Below are positions 1-8,840 of a DNA stretch of 64,000 bases, piece after piece. Location: contig LXWE01000007.1 of NCBI GenBank assembly GCA_001660395.1, positions 1-64,000 on the forward strand, given 5' to 3'. Under the pieces are notes generated by a model. It ran no database searches and was not told the origin of the DNA. It saw only the letters and a list, made by a program, of their open reading frames with translations. The translations under genes were made by a program, and so were the position numbers. Source of the DNA: Alteromonadaceae bacterium XY-R5. GTDB lineage: Bacteria; Pseudomonadota; Gammaproteobacteria; Enterobacterales; Alteromonadaceae. Each line of letters opens with the position of its first letter. Position 1 is the stretch's first letter.

Positions 1-172
1 TGAGAATTCTCAGTAATTACAAAATATATGCTGAAAGTAGATTTGGTATGCTTAAGGAGATGAAAGTGATACTTGTGAAGTCGCCTGTGAGCCATTAGTC
101 CTTATCCATATGCACCATAGTTGGTGACCGCAATTTATGTAATGGCGACTTTTGGGGTTCTAATTCTGAGGG

Positions 173-232
173 ACCGCTTTACGTACAAAGCAGCCGTTCA
201 TAAATAAGCAACCAGATGTCCGCTACTGACCA
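173..232 (-). repeat. Dispersed intergenic repeat, copy 1 (in a gene-free stretch 1-371)
   Basis: The first 371 bases hold no convincing gene. On the minus strand this segment reads GGTCAGTAGCGGACAT and then GCTTTGTACGTAAAGCGG. The same two blocks recur, with variation, near 50.8, 52.25 and 54.4 kb. I saw no LexA-type CTG-N10-CAG box before the umuD-like gene. Confidence 0.55.
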
Positions 233-371
233 AGAAGAGACGTTTTCAGTATGAATCTATATTACTCGAACTAAGTGCAGTTTCAGCGATAGTTGGCACT
301 TGAGTATGATACTTTAATTCTTTGGATGCCCAACTGACAACGAGTCATCGTGGTTTGTTAGATAGCCTGGT

Positions 372-1025
372 ATGAGACTTTATTACTTTCCCACAGCAGC
401 TCATCACCCACTTTTGCTCGATGACATTCTCTTTACCAGTGCATCATCCAGTTTTTGCATTGAATATCAGGGGAATACGGCTTTTGGTGCATGGCCGGGT
501 GACCTGATCATTGTTGATACCTCAATCTCGCCCAATATTGGCGATCTGGTTTTATGCCAGTGGCATGATAACCACCAGCTAATGACCGTTGGTAACATAT
601 CGATAGCCGCCAGCGAATCGGTTGCAGGTGTTGTGATTAGTATTATCCGGGCACATGAAAAGCTAAGATGGCGCCATGGTGACACACGATTGAGCGATTT
701 ACCGTGCACAATGCATGATGGATTGATCACTAACTCGCACGCATCCTACTTCGCAAAGGTGTCCGGTTCCAGCATGGTTGGCGCGGGAATTTGCCCCTCT
801 GATGTACTGCTTGTTGATCGCAAAACACCGCCTCAGCGTGGAAGTGTGATAGTGGCCACACTGAACTCTGTTTTCGTGTGCAAATATTATGATCCGTTCA
901 CGCAGGTTCTAACTTCGGCGAACGATACTATGCCGCCCTACCAGCTCAAAGATGGTGACGACTTCATAGTGGAGGGATGCGTGTTATTTTCACTGCGCCG
1001 CGTCAGGCCAGTAGGTAGCGTATGA
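372..1025 (+). CDS. umuD: UmuD-like S24 peptidase with a tandem dead/intact domain pair
   Basis: This is a translesion polymerase accessory protein of the LexA/UmuD S24 family, 217 residues against about 140 for ordinary UmuD. The C-terminal unit (about residues 105-217) carries the nucleophile in SGSSM (Ser134) and the general base Lys171 in VCKYY. Their spacing of 37 equals that of UmuD Ser60/Lys97. Residues 22-100 look like a second UmuD fold: GDLIIVD and GDLVL match SDVLLVD and GSVIV of the second unit, and VAGVVISIIRA resembles the UmuD C-terminal strand. The first unit lacks the catalytic Ser and Lys. The gene overlaps umuC by 4 nt (ATGA), so the two are translationally coupled. A covalent pseudo-dimer is inferred, since UmuD acts as a dimer. 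Confidence 0.85.
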   Translation: MRLYYFPTAAHHPLLLDDILFTSASSSFCIEYQGNTAFGAWPGDLIIVDTSISPNIGDLVLCQWHDNHQLMTVGNISIAASESVAGVVISIIRAHEKLRWRHGDTRLSDLPCTMHDGLITNSHASYFAKVSGSSMVGAGICPSDVLLVDRKTPPQRGSVIVATLNSVFVCKYYDPFTQVLTSANDTMPPYQLKDGDDFIVEGCVLFSLRRVRPVGSV

Positions 1026-2215
1026 CGTTCTGCCTGACTGATATCAATTCATGTTTTGCTAGCTGTGAGAAAGTATTCGATCCTACTATTCGTCGCCAGG
1101 GCATTGTTGTAGCGTCTAACAATGATGGTGCAATCATAGCCATGGATCGCGTTGCTAAAGCCAAGCTAGGGAAACACAAAGTTAAGTTTCAACCTCTTTT
1201 TCAGTGGCACTCGTTACTGCAACAAAAAGGGATAGCAGTACGTAGCGCTAACTATGAATTGTATGGAAGTTTCTCAAATCATTTTTATGACCTGCTACGC
1301 CAAAGAAGCCCAAGGATCTATCCATACAGCGTTGATGAGGTTTTTTTAGATTACCGTGGGCAGCTTCACTGTGAAGAGGCTGCGGAAAAAGAAGGCCGCG
1401 ATATTCGGGCCGACATATGGGAGACAATTCGCCTCCCAGTGTGCACCGGGTTTGGCCCCAGTATAACGTTGTCAAAAGCAGCAAATCAGTATGCTAAAGA
1501 CACCCCCTCGCTAAGGGGAGTCTGCGTTATCCATGAAGGTAATCGGTCAGACATTTTGAGCAAAATTGATGTGGGAGATATTTGGGGTATAGGCAGAAAG
1601 CTCAAAGCGCATCTGACAGTAATGGGCATCACAACCGCGAAGCAGCTTGCTAGTCAATCGCCTGCCACGTTCCGTCGCTATTTCAATATCAATATGGAGA
1701 ATACCATCCGTGAGCTAAATGGTGAATCGGTGCTTAGTTGGGATGAAATTGTACCGCCGAAGAAGCAAATATTTTCCACACGCTCATTTGCCAATCCAGT
1801 CGTCCAGTATGAACCTCTACGCCAAGCATTAATTAAGTACGTAGAGGTCGTGAGTAGAAAAGCAAGAGAGCAGGGCAGTCTGGTAAAAGAGTTGGTCATC
1901 TTCGCGCATAGTAGCCTGTTCAAAGGCCCGGTTATTCGTTTTCAAGAGACCTGCCGTATGTTGAGCCCCACGAACGAGCCTCATGTATTAGCGGGTATTG
2001 TCACTGATACAATGAAAGCCAAATTTAAAGGGCAGGGCGCATATACTAAGGCTGGGGTTGGCGCGACGATCCTGGTGACAGATAAGTTTTACCAAAAGGA
2101 CTTGTTCGCTGGCCCTGAAGCAAAAGACGGACTAGGCCAGCTAACGGACGCCATCAACAGCCGCTTTGGAAAGCACACGCTTCATTTAGCATCAGCGGGA
2201 ACTCAATGTGGATGA
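1022..2215 (+). CDS. umuC: UmuC-like Y-family DNA polymerase V subunit
   Basis: This is an error-prone translesion polymerase, 397 residues, slightly shorter than the E. coli protein (422). The Y-family metal-binding residues are visible: Asp7 in TDINSCFASCE and the Asp105-Glu106 pair in YSVDEVF. The palm region ANYELYGS and the fingers/thumb regions follow in normal order. The helix-hairpin-helix segment DIWGIGRKL lies before the little-finger domain. It is translated from an ATG overlapping the umuD-like stop codon. The pair is typical of mobile or plasmid-borne SOS polymerase operons, although no LexA box is evident here. Confidence 0.95.
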   Translation: MTFCLTDINSCFASCEKVFDPTIRRQGIVVASNNDGAIIAMDRVAKAKLGKHKVKFQPLFQWHSLLQQKGIAVRSANYELYGSFSNHFYDLLRQRSPRIYPYSVDEVFLDYRGQLHCEEAAEKEGRDIRADIWETIRLPVCTGFGPSITLSKAANQYAKDTPSLRGVCVIHEGNRSDILSKIDVGDIWGIGRKLKAHLTVMGITTAKQLASQSPATFRRYFNINMENTIRELNGESVLSWDEIVPPKKQIFSTRSFANPVVQYEPLRQALIKYVEVVSRKAREQGSLVKELVIFAHSSLFKGPVIRFQETCRMLSPTNEPHVLAGIVTDTMKAKFKGQGAYTKAGVGATILVTDKFYQKDLFAGPEAKDGLGQLTDAINSRFGKHTLHLASAGTQCG

Positions 2216-2501
2216 CCAATGAGAAAGGCCTTTCTATCCAAAAAATACACCACGAGCTGGGCTGATATTCCGGTCGTTCAGTGTTAATGGCGCCGGTATC
2301 GAGCAATAACTGCGACTTAAACCAGATTGGCCATCCCAAACCACAAAAAATAGAGTAGTTTCACCGGCAGTATTACTAAGTATTAAGTTAGTGAATATAA
2401 CCTACTCAGTTTTGATGGTAATACAGGATAAACGAGGAGTAGAAAGTTATACTAATTACGTGGTCTATCTGCCATTTAGCCAGTATTTATAAGGGAACAC
2501 A

Positions 2502-3173
2502 TTGATAAAGCAATATATAGAAGCGTGGAAATTTTGTGTCAACGCTGAACTGTCTTTCCAGTTCTCTGGTGAGGAAGATAAATACAAATACATCTATGCG
2601 TATTACAAAGCAAAGATGCAGACTGATTTAAGCCCACAAGCAAGAACCCGATTACATGACGACTTATCCTTCACGAATTTTCGGGCCTTTGCGAAGGCGT
2701 ATAAGCAGCATCTAAAACACCTTAAAGAGTGTATGGCTGTCCGATATATCTCGTCTACCATGCCAGCAGATGAGCGTATTGAAGCGTTGCAATTAAAGTT
2801 TTCCAAATACCAGCTTGTTTACTTCGGTACCAAGCAAGGGGTAGAAGAAGCGACAAGCAAGATGGCACCCAGAGGAGCAGTCAATGTGGAGCCAAAGGGT
2901 GTTGGTGCAGATGGGCAGTATCAATATGCCATCACTTATAAACTGTTTAGCCCGGCTATCTTCCACCAGCTAAAAGAGGCGGCAGAAAACTTAGGGTTAC
3001 ATGGTGGTTATGAGGACTTTGAAAAAGCCAAGGTTAAAACAGTTATCGTCAAAGCCGATGACAGCGACGAAGAACAAATTGAAATGATCACCCTGGGTAA
3101 GAAAGAAGCTAAAGTTATTTATCCAGACGTAGATTTTGAATCTGCCGATGGAGATAGCTCAAACACAGCCTAG
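2502..3173 (+). CDS. Orphan protein, paralogue of the gene at 60 kb
   Basis: I do not recognise the family of this 223-residue soluble protein. It starts at TTG with a good AAGGGA ribosome site 5 nt upstream. It shares a scaffold with the minus-strand protein at 59974-60612. Shared elements are an AEL.(F/Y)QF motif near residue 20, a DK..(F/Y)(I/L)Y segment, LSP near residue 44, (F/L)R(A/S)FAK near residue 65, and VRYI.STM near residue 87. The second half has a highly charged end (DDSDEEQIEM). No signal peptide or membrane segment is seen. It stands alone, with low-GC DNA downstream. Function unknown. Confidence 0.7.
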   Translation: MIKQYIEAWKFCVNAELSFQFSGEEDKYKYIYAYYKAKMQTDLSPQARTRLHDDLSFTNFRAFAKAYKQHLKHLKECMAVRYISSTMPADERIEALQLKFSKYQLVYFGTKQGVEEATSKMAPRGAVNVEPKGVGADGQYQYAITYKLFSPAIFHQLKEAAENLGLHGGYEDFEKAKVKTVIVKADDSDEEQIEMITLGKKEAKVIYPDVDFESADGDSSNTA

Positions 3174-3803
3174 CATTTATCAGTATCGTTAATTGTCATT
3201 AGCACTTTCACTGACCATAAAAATTACAAAAGAAGCCGATGCATTTTATGTATTGCGACTAAATTTGACAGCCATTAATAAGATTAATATTGATAAAGCA
3301 CTGTCGATAAAAAAAATCGTAATAAATGCAGTCAAATTAGTAGTTAGATAGCTGCAAATTAAATAAAGTCCTGCCGCAGCTTTGAATTTAAAAAATTCAA
3401 AGGAGAACTGAAAGAAAAGTAGTGAGGTTGCAGGGAGGAAAATATATACAGGGATAAAAAAACCAATCTTTTAAAATCCTTCATCTAAAAACCTCCTTAT
3501 CTTATTTTTGATATTTCAAGCCGTTTAATATTAAGTCATCAATTAATGAGATGCAATTTCTTCCTTAATCAAATAACGTGATACATTGAGTTCTGACTCC
3601 CAAATCGTTACGTTAAAGTAAAGCTATTAATTTAATTTACGATTTCAGCTATTTAAAACACCCAGATAAGTTCAATATAGCTCTCTATCTAAAAAATATT
3701 CCACTTGAGATAAGTAACTTCGCATGTTATTTTGCAATGAATTTTTTAAATTGGAAATATGGCAATCTTCGCCTTTAGGTTAGGATGCCAAAAACATTAA
3801 ATC
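3174..3803. other. AT-rich gene-free stretch
   Basis: No credible coding frame is seen here. Base composition is strongly AT. A perfect 9-3-9 palindrome (arms TTTGAATTT / AAATTCAAA) lies at 3381-3401 and could form a weak hairpin, but it is not followed by a T-run. Confidence 0.5.
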
Positions 3804-4109
3804 ATGAAAAAGACTCTCACAATAAACTACATATTCTACTCCATTATCTCTTTTCTCTTCATGCTTTTCTTCATATTTTCATATCTAAGAATGCCAATGG
3901 AATCAATAATAGTTGGCTATTTTATTATCAGTACATGGGCATTACACAAGATAATTTCATGGTGTAACAAAATAGATATTCGATTTGGTCCATTTTTCTT
4001 AATTAAAACCAATTCGCCGAAGCCAGTCTGGTATTTATCTCTAATTATTTCAATCTCAATTTTTATTGCCGGGGTCAATAAAATATTGACCCAGCTAAAT
4101 ATGCTATAG
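3804..4109 (+). CDS. Small membrane protein of unknown function
   Basis: This 101-residue protein has three likely membrane segments, about residues 8-28, 32-50 and 77-96. A basic loop (CNKIDIR) sits between the second and third. The gene is AT-rich and convergent with the orphan Rhs C-terminus, 11 nt away. Rhs immunity genes normally follow on the same strand, so an immunity role is unproven. The ATG at 3804 is favoured over an overlapping short frame from 3785. Confidence 0.5.
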   Translation: MKKTLTINYIFYSIISFLFMLFFIFSYLRMPMESIIVGYFIISTWALHKIISWCNKIDIRFGPFFLIKTNSPKPVWYLSLIISISIFIAGVNKILTQLNML

Positions 4110-4120
4110 GTTATGAAAAT

Positions 4121-4740
4121 TTACCTTAAACATCCCACACCGGAAACACATCTATCAAGATAGTAAGGGATTGCCATTCTTTTTCTCTCGTCTTCATCTA
4201 AAACTTCCTTAGATGCTTTCGATATGTCTTCCAATAATTCAAAACTTTTTTCAGCAGCATTTTTTGCTAAATCGCCCACAACTGAACTGACAACACCTTT
4301 TAATGTATCTAAGGCATCTTTACTTATTTTCGTCTTTAATTTTGCTTCAAGAACGAAAGCAGCCGCCTCTCCAGCACCCAAACCTATAAGTTCTGAATAA
4401 GGGAAATCGCCGTTATAGAAAATATACGATATTTCAATCGCATCTTTAATCGTCCCTGCTGGAGTTATCGATATTGATTTATCAAGTATAAACATATTAA
4501 CTCTCTGACTCTGCTGAACTCTTCTATTAATATCTTCCAAACTATCTCCACTTGATAGACCGGTAAGTATAATCCCCCAATTGGTCGTTAGTCCTGCTCC
4601 AATCATTCCGGTTGGGTCAGAAAAATTAACAGGGTCATTTCCTACATAAGCATACCAATTCATCCCATCCTCGTAGCCAATGGGGTCGGTTTGCAGGAAA
4701 CGCCCTAGCTTTGGATGATAAATCCGAGCTTTGAAGTAAA
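4121..4740 (-). pseudogene. Orphan Rhs C-terminal module
   Basis: Read on the minus strand, the first 25-30 codons match the end of an Rhs core (KARIYHPKLGRFLQTDPIGY, then DGMNWYAYVGNDP and DPTGM). About 155 residues of a variable tail follow, which I do not recognise. The core part is nearly identical in DNA to 9640-9726 in the full-length Rhs gene. An in-frame TAA lies directly upstream of the homology, so the core is truncated. It could be expressed from the ATG at 4663 (180 aa). Displaced Rhs-CT cassettes like this are known as donors for tip exchange. The tail has an Ala-rich helix and lacks obvious nuclease motifs. Confidence 0.8.
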
Positions 4741-4918
4741 ATAATCGGAATTACGATTCAGATTGGCTTGAGGTAAAAAGAGAAACTAAAACCATTAGGA
4801 AGGAAGGCTAACATCCGTGCAGCTTTTCAAAGAACGACCCAAATATCCTTGGTACACATAATGTCAGTGTGTCTACAGACTACTCCCTGATAAACATGAT
4901 TGCAGTTTTTTAATCCCA

Positions 4919-5515
4919 TCATTCCAGCTCTGAAATGGCTTGAGTGAATATCACATTGAGCAGTTCTAGGTTCAGATTTACACCAGCAATGTTTGCGTCA
5001 ATCCAATCTTTCTGAGAAATCTTTGGCCACGTTACATCGAAGCCGAGAGTAAACAACAGCTCCTCGAAAAAGAAGCGCAAAACTCTGCCATTCCCTTCAC
5101 GAAATGGGTGAAGTAAATTTAACTCGCAAAACAAATCGGCGACCTTTTCAACGAGATCTTCGTTGTCCTGATAATCCGCTAACGCAGGAATCGTTTTAAA
5201 TAATTTATTGGCTTCAGGCTCAATGCGTGTCCAAGTACAAAAACGCGTGTCACCTTTGGAAATATCAACATCTCTTGGTTTACCCGCCCACGCATATAAA
5301 TCTTGGAACAGGTGGTGATGAAGGTACTTTAAATGTTCGAATGAAAAATCAGAAAGCGATTGTTTGGTGGGTTTGTAGGTTCGATACCGTTCAGCGGTAA
5401 ATTCAGCTTCAGCTTCTTCAAGCTTTTCTGAATCCCTGATATCAAGAAGGTTAATTAAAACGTCATAATCAGGGTAGCAATATTGATCATGAGCTACCCC
5501 GTATTTATCTCGCAT
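4919..5515 (-). CDS. fic: Fic/DOC-family protein (toxin of a TA pair)
   Basis: This is a 198-residue Fic-domain enzyme. The family usually transfers AMP from ATP to a hydroxyl of a target protein. The active-site signature is intact: HPFREGNGR, preceded by LFCELNLL, where His is the catalytic base. The upstream flap contains WAGKPRDVDISKGDTRFC, typical of class I Fic toxins. The ATG overlaps the antitoxin stop by 11 nt on the same strand. Length and organisation match Fic toxins controlled by a small separate inhibitor. Confidence 0.9.
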   Translation of the reverse strand: MRDKYGVAHDQYCYPDYDVLINLLDIRDSEKLEEAEAEFTAERYRTYKPTKQSLSDFSFEHLKYLHHHLFQDLYAWAGKPRDVDISKGDTRFCTWTRIEPEANKLFKTIPALADYQDNEDLVEKVADLFCELNLLHPFREGNGRVLRFFFEELLFTLGFDVTWPKISQKDWIDANIAGVNLNLELLNVIFTQAISELE

Positions 5516-5663
5516 ACTTGCGTTTTAGATCCGCAATAGTTTTGCCTTCACTACTTTTTTTGAGTGAGAGACCTTCATAGCTCAAACTGACCTTAAAGTT
5601 ATCCATATTTGGCGTAAACTTGGCCTTGCGGTCATTGCTAGTTTTATTAACTGTGGTTGCCAT
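5505..5663 (-). CDS. Small antitoxin partner of Fic
   Basis: This 52-residue protein begins MATTVNKTSNDRK and ends TIADLKRKYAR. A GGGAGG ribosome site lies about 6 nt upstream of the ATG at 5663. It precedes fic and overlaps it, the order seen in class I Fic modules. The middle segment NFKVSLSYEGLSL and the C-terminal basic helix resemble YhfG-type Fic antitoxins. The inhibitory (S/T)xxxE(G/N) motif is not clear to me. It may be SYEGL or SSEGK, so inhibition by that motif is inferred. Confidence 0.75.
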   Translation of the reverse strand: MATTVNKTSNDRKAKFTPNMDNFKVSLSYEGLSLKKSSEGKTIADLKRKYAR

Positions 5664-5783
5664 ATTTGCCTCCCATAACAGGTGATATTTTACCTTACTC
5701 AGTCATCAATTGCCATTGGGAAGCACAAGGAATCGCTTAATAGCATGAACAGGCAACAAACTGCGTTGCCTGCTAGAGTTTAC

Positions 5784-6026
5784 TCAAAAATACGCTTTCC
5801 ACTCAACGCAGAAGGGGGGGGGACTGTATACCTCAGTCAGCTTACTACGCGACACAAATGTATAAATTTGCGTACTGGTAATATCCGCATGCCCCAACAT
5901 CTCTTGAACGTGACGCAAATCAGCACCGTTATCAAGCATAATGGTGGCAGTACTGTGCCTGAACAGGTGACAGGCACCATCTCGTTTGAACCCTGCGAAG
6001 GAGAAGATAAATGAAAGACATTGCAC
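5784..6026 (-). pseudogene. Tyrosine recombinase, C-terminal remnant
   Basis: This minus-strand frame encodes only the end of an XerC/D-like integrase. It contains [12 protein letters not shown] (catalytic His and Arg), [13 protein letters not shown] (second His and the nucleophilic Tyr) and the closing SRSKLTEVY. The N-terminal DNA-binding domain and the first catalytic Arg are absent. A run of 9 G at 5814-5822 lies just after the homology, read on the minus strand. It marks an old integration event next to the TA module. Confidence 0.8.
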
Positions 6027-6283
6027 TCTACAAAACCATTCATCTCAACGTATCCGTCGGCATTCATCTACAACAGTACATATTAGGGCGTAAGGCAACC
6101 GATCTCTACAGGCTTGACCTTATTGATTATGATGTACTCCAGTTCAGTAAGTACGTTGACGGAGACCTACTGACTTTGCAGTTCTCGCCCAATCAACTGG
6201 ATGACTTGTGCGAAGCTTGGATAGCACACCGCCAGCACTACAAGAACACCGCAGATGAAACGCAAAATAGTACACAGAAGTAA
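6011..6283 (+). CDS. Hypothetical small protein
   Basis: This 90-residue soluble protein has a strong AAGGAG ribosome site about 7 nt before the ATG. It is rich in Leu, Asp and Tyr ([13 protein letters not shown]) with a helical C-terminus ([15 protein letters not shown]). It overlaps the integrase remnant on the other strand by 16 nt. I do not recognise a family. The good start and composition favour a real gene, but a chance frame cannot be excluded. Confidence 0.4.
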   Translation: MKDIALYKTIHLNVSVGIHLQQYILGRKATDLYRLDLIDYDVLQFSKYVDGDLLTLQFSPNQLDDLCEAWIAHRQHYKNTADETQNSTQK

Positions 6284-6371
6284 GTCACGCATTTCATTAC
6301 GCCTGCTAAGATTTGGCTGATTGGCAGTAAATACGGCGATATCGGCAATACACCGTTTAAACCCACTGCGG

Positions 6372-6410
6372 CTATTCTCATCAAATAATGGCGATTATTG
6401 ATGAGAATAG
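6372..6410. repeat. Long inverted repeat (hairpin)
   Basis: Arms CTATTCTCATCAA and TTGATGAGAATAG pair perfectly over 13 bp. The pairing continues as TAAT/ATTA past a bulged A to a GGCG loop. It lies downstream of the RelA/SpoT-domain gene, which reads towards it. There is no strong T-run, so it may be an mRNA 3' stabiliser, a weak terminator or a mobile-element trace. Confidence 0.6.
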
Positions 6411-6535
6411 GCTTCATATTTCAATCAGCCTGTACTCTGCTATTCACCTTCGTACTCTAATAGCATCTGCAAACGTCCTAGTTGGCTAGCGTCTGAGGCC
6501 TGTCTGGGCGGGTTGATATTAAAAGTTCTAGAAAC

Positions 6536-7519
6536 TCAATCATCCAGAGTGCTTACACCAAGGTCATTTGCTAAAGGAATTAACATTTTTCTGTCTAACG
6601 GCCAGTTATCAAGCAACTTCCTTTTCTTCCGCTTGAGCATCCAATAAATAAGCAGAACGGTGCTTTGTTTATAAACCGCACTTTCAGTGTATTTGGACTT
6701 AATAATTTCTGGAATCGCGACATTGCTTTTGACGAATGCTTCAATTTTTCCAATAAGCTTATCGTTAACCAAGTCCTCAAACTCATCCAGAATTGTTAAG
6801 ATAGATTTTTGGGTTTCGGCCTTTATTCCAGTAAAGCTGAAGTACAATGCATCAAGCTGAGAAACAATACCTAATTCATCTATTGGCCCCTGATTAAGTT
6901 GCTGAGTGACCTCAGTGAAAAAATCATCCGTTGTTTCGATAAGCGCCATGCTCTTCGCAACTGTTCGATGAACCTTGGGTTTAATAGCCGCTTTTGCTTT
7001 ATAAATAGCATCATGGGTCAATTCAGCATGCGCGTGCTGGAGCAGCGTTCTGATCTGAACTTCACACGGGATATCAGTTGGTATTTCAATACCATCAAAC
7101 GTAATTGCTTTTTTGGGGCGTAAAACGAAGTGAACCGACTGGTATGTAAACAGCAAAGGGGACTTTTCTTTATCCTCGTTAAAGTGCTTACAAGCATCAA
7201 ATGACCAAAGGTCAGATGATCTTATGATGTCGCAAATTAGTTCAATATCGTCAAGAACAAGCACAACAAACCTTGCGCCGACCTTATCTTCAATATTATT
7301 GTAGGGGTCTACGTAATTCTTACCTGCTCGGTAAAATGCTTTATCGATAAGCGACTTTTCATCCTTTAAGCGGTGTTTGGCTGGCAGTTTTAGAAAAGTA
7401 CTTAAATCTTTCCCCTTACCCTCTAAAGCAGCGCAAATTTGCTGGACAATGAAATGGCCCCAAGAATCGTATACCGGTTTTTCTTGGCTCCACTTCGTTT
7501 GAAATTCTGCTTCCGTCAT
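6536..7519 (-). CDS. RelA/SpoT-domain nucleotide pyrophosphokinase, single domain
   Basis: This is a small alarmone-synthetase-like protein without HD hydrolase, TGS or ACT domains. The RelA/SpoT core is visible: YNNIEDKVGARFVVL, then FTYQSVHFVLR (Tyr that stacks the acceptor base) and CEVQIRTLLQHAHAELTHD (catalytic Glu and Gln-Arg). A helical C-terminal extension of about 130 residues follows. The ATG at 7519 overlaps the upstream stop codon in an ATGA, so it is preferred over a GTG at 7561, which would give 341 aa. Members of this fold make (p)ppGpp or (p)ppApp, or pyrophosphorylate tRNA 3' ends as toxins. Which applies here cannot be read from sequence. Pairing with an NA37-like protein suggests a dedicated module. 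Confidence 0.85.
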   Translation of the reverse strand: MTEAEFQTKWSQEKPVYDSWGHFIVQQICAALEGKGKDLSTFLKLPAKHRLKDEKSLIDKAFYRAGKNYVDPYNNIEDKVGARFVVLVLDDIELICDIIRSSDLWSFDACKHFNEDKEKSPLLFTYQSVHFVLRPKKAITFDGIEIPTDIPCEVQIRTLLQHAHAELTHDAIYKAKAAIKPKVHRTVAKSMALIETTDDFFTEVTQQLNQGPIDELGIVSQLDALYFSFTGIKAETQKSILTILDEFEDLVNDKLIGKIEAFVKSNVAIPEIIKSKYTESAVYKQSTVLLIYWMLKRKKRKLLDNWPLDRKMLIPLANDLGVSTLDD

Positions 7520-8610
7520 TCCTGCGTCACTATCTTGTCCTTGATAATCACTTGGGTCCACTCTGCTGCCATCCCCGATTCATCTGCATCACCTTCAATT
7601 GTAGTAATAGTTATCAAATCCTTGAAGGAATCTGCCGGAGCGGAGATCTTAACATTTTTGCTGGTTTTTACTTTTCTGAACTTTAAACTATCTGTTATAT
7701 GCTCAACATCCTTGGTAAAGGAAGCGGTTGGTATACCGACGCTCTCCATATGTTCAGAAAATGCATCCTGAACGTCTGGTTCAAAATACTTTGACGCAAA
7801 GTCAGCAGTGCCAATCGAAGAGGACGTATCAACTTTCAGGTACGTGGTTAGGGCATTTATATAGTCACTTTTCTTAGACTCAGGAATATCCAACCCTGAA
7901 ATAAACGTCTTAGCAGCATCATAAAATCGCTTGGTAGTTCTTGCACTGGTTTGCGGATAACCACAACCAAGAAAATCAGAGTAAAAATACCTTGCAGCCG
8001 CTTTCCCCCCAGCTTTGTTGATCTGTGAATCCGACACCATCACCGCCCACTTGTCATTTAAGTTGCTGTAAGGCGAATTGTATGCGGCTTTTTCAAATAA
8101 TCCGGCTGTCTTGTACAACTTTGAACTGGGTGTCAGCAGCACCTCTTCAACGTACTTTAATGAAATTTCACCTGTCGCAGCATCAACCTCTTTTTCATAT
8201 GCGCTGTGAGTCTCCGCTTTGATAATGCCTAAGAACTTTTTCGCAGGGTGACCTTGAGTACCGGTAAACACCACAACAATTCCACCCGGTATCGATTTCA
8301 TCTGTTGTGCGTCAGTGAGTAATGTCGCGAAATCATAAGATGACACAGCAAAAGTGCTGTCATCTTCATCTATTGCTCTTTCAACAATCTGTGGTAAATC
8401 ATTAGGCTCCTGATGAACAATTTCCATTTGCACCGCACGTGAACTCTCACCGAGAGCCTCAACCACTCGTTGTTTAAACGTTTCCATTGCGTCATGTGAA
8501 AATCGCGTAAATTCGTGACTCTGCATTGGAGCCTTTTTCTGGCCTTCCGCGTCTCTTTGATACACCTGATGGATGATGATTCGGTCAATATTTAGGTTTA
8601 ATAACTGCAT
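7516..8610 (-). CDS. NA37/YejK-like nucleoid-associated protein
   Basis: The protein has 364 residues from the ATG at 8610. An upstream start at 8661 adds 17 implausible residues. It resembles the 37-kDa nucleoid-associated family (YejK/NdpA). The start MQLLNLNIDRIIIHQVYQRD matches the family N-terminus. The segment GGKAAARYFYSDFLGCGY and the later FASKYFEPDVQDAFSEHM correspond to the family's FFMDFLG and ALSKEL regions. Family members bind the nucleoid and recur in mobile or defence loci. This copy is divergent and sits as first gene of an operon with the RelA/SpoT enzyme, so it is unlikely to be the housekeeping copy. Confidence 0.75.
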   Translation of the reverse strand: MQLLNLNIDRIIIHQVYQRDAEGQKKAPMQSHEFTRFSHDAMETFKQRVVEALGESSRAVQMEIVHQEPNDLPQIVERAIDEDDSTFAVSSYDFATLLTDAQQMKSIPGGIVVVFTGTQGHPAKKFLGIIKAETHSAYEKEVDAATGEISLKYVEEVLLTPSSKLYKTAGLFEKAAYNSPYSNLNDKWAVMVSDSQINKAGGKAAARYFYSDFLGCGYPQTSARTTKRFYDAAKTFISGLDIPESKKSDYINALTTYLKVDTSSSIGTADFASKYFEPDVQDAFSEHMESVGIPTASFTKDVEHITDSLKFRKVKTSKNVKISAPADSFKDLITITTIEGDADESGMAAEWTQVIIKDKIVTQE

Positions 8611-8779
8611 CGCACTACCTTGTTGTAATTTTTTCCTGTTGCAGGAGAGAAAACAGTCCACTTTTTGTTTAAAACTTACCGCTGAGAAGCAACCTTACCT
8701 TTAAGTCTTAAGTTATCAGCCTTTGCGATGTTAAGCCAGATCACCCAGCCCTGATAATGATACCCGGCCAAGACTTCAG

Positions 8780-8809
8780 AAAAACAAAGCCCCGCACGAG
8801 CGAGGCTTT
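8780..8809 (-). terminator. Rho-independent terminator of the Rhs operon
   Basis: The minus strand reads AAAGCCTCGC, a 4-nt loop and GCGGGGCTTT with one non-Watson-Crick pair, then TTGTTTTTC. It lies 30 nt after the stop of the small gene ending the Rhs operon. Confidence 0.8.
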
Positions 8810-8840
8810 GGATTCAATTTGGTTGAGATAATCAGAAAAA

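Noticed and set aside
1-371. LexA-regulated SOS promoter
   Set aside because: No CTG-N10-CAG palindrome is seen before the umuD-like start.
5682-6014. Plus-strand open frame of 110 codons
   Set aside because: It lies opposite the integrase remnant, whose minus-strand frame carries clear catalytic motifs.
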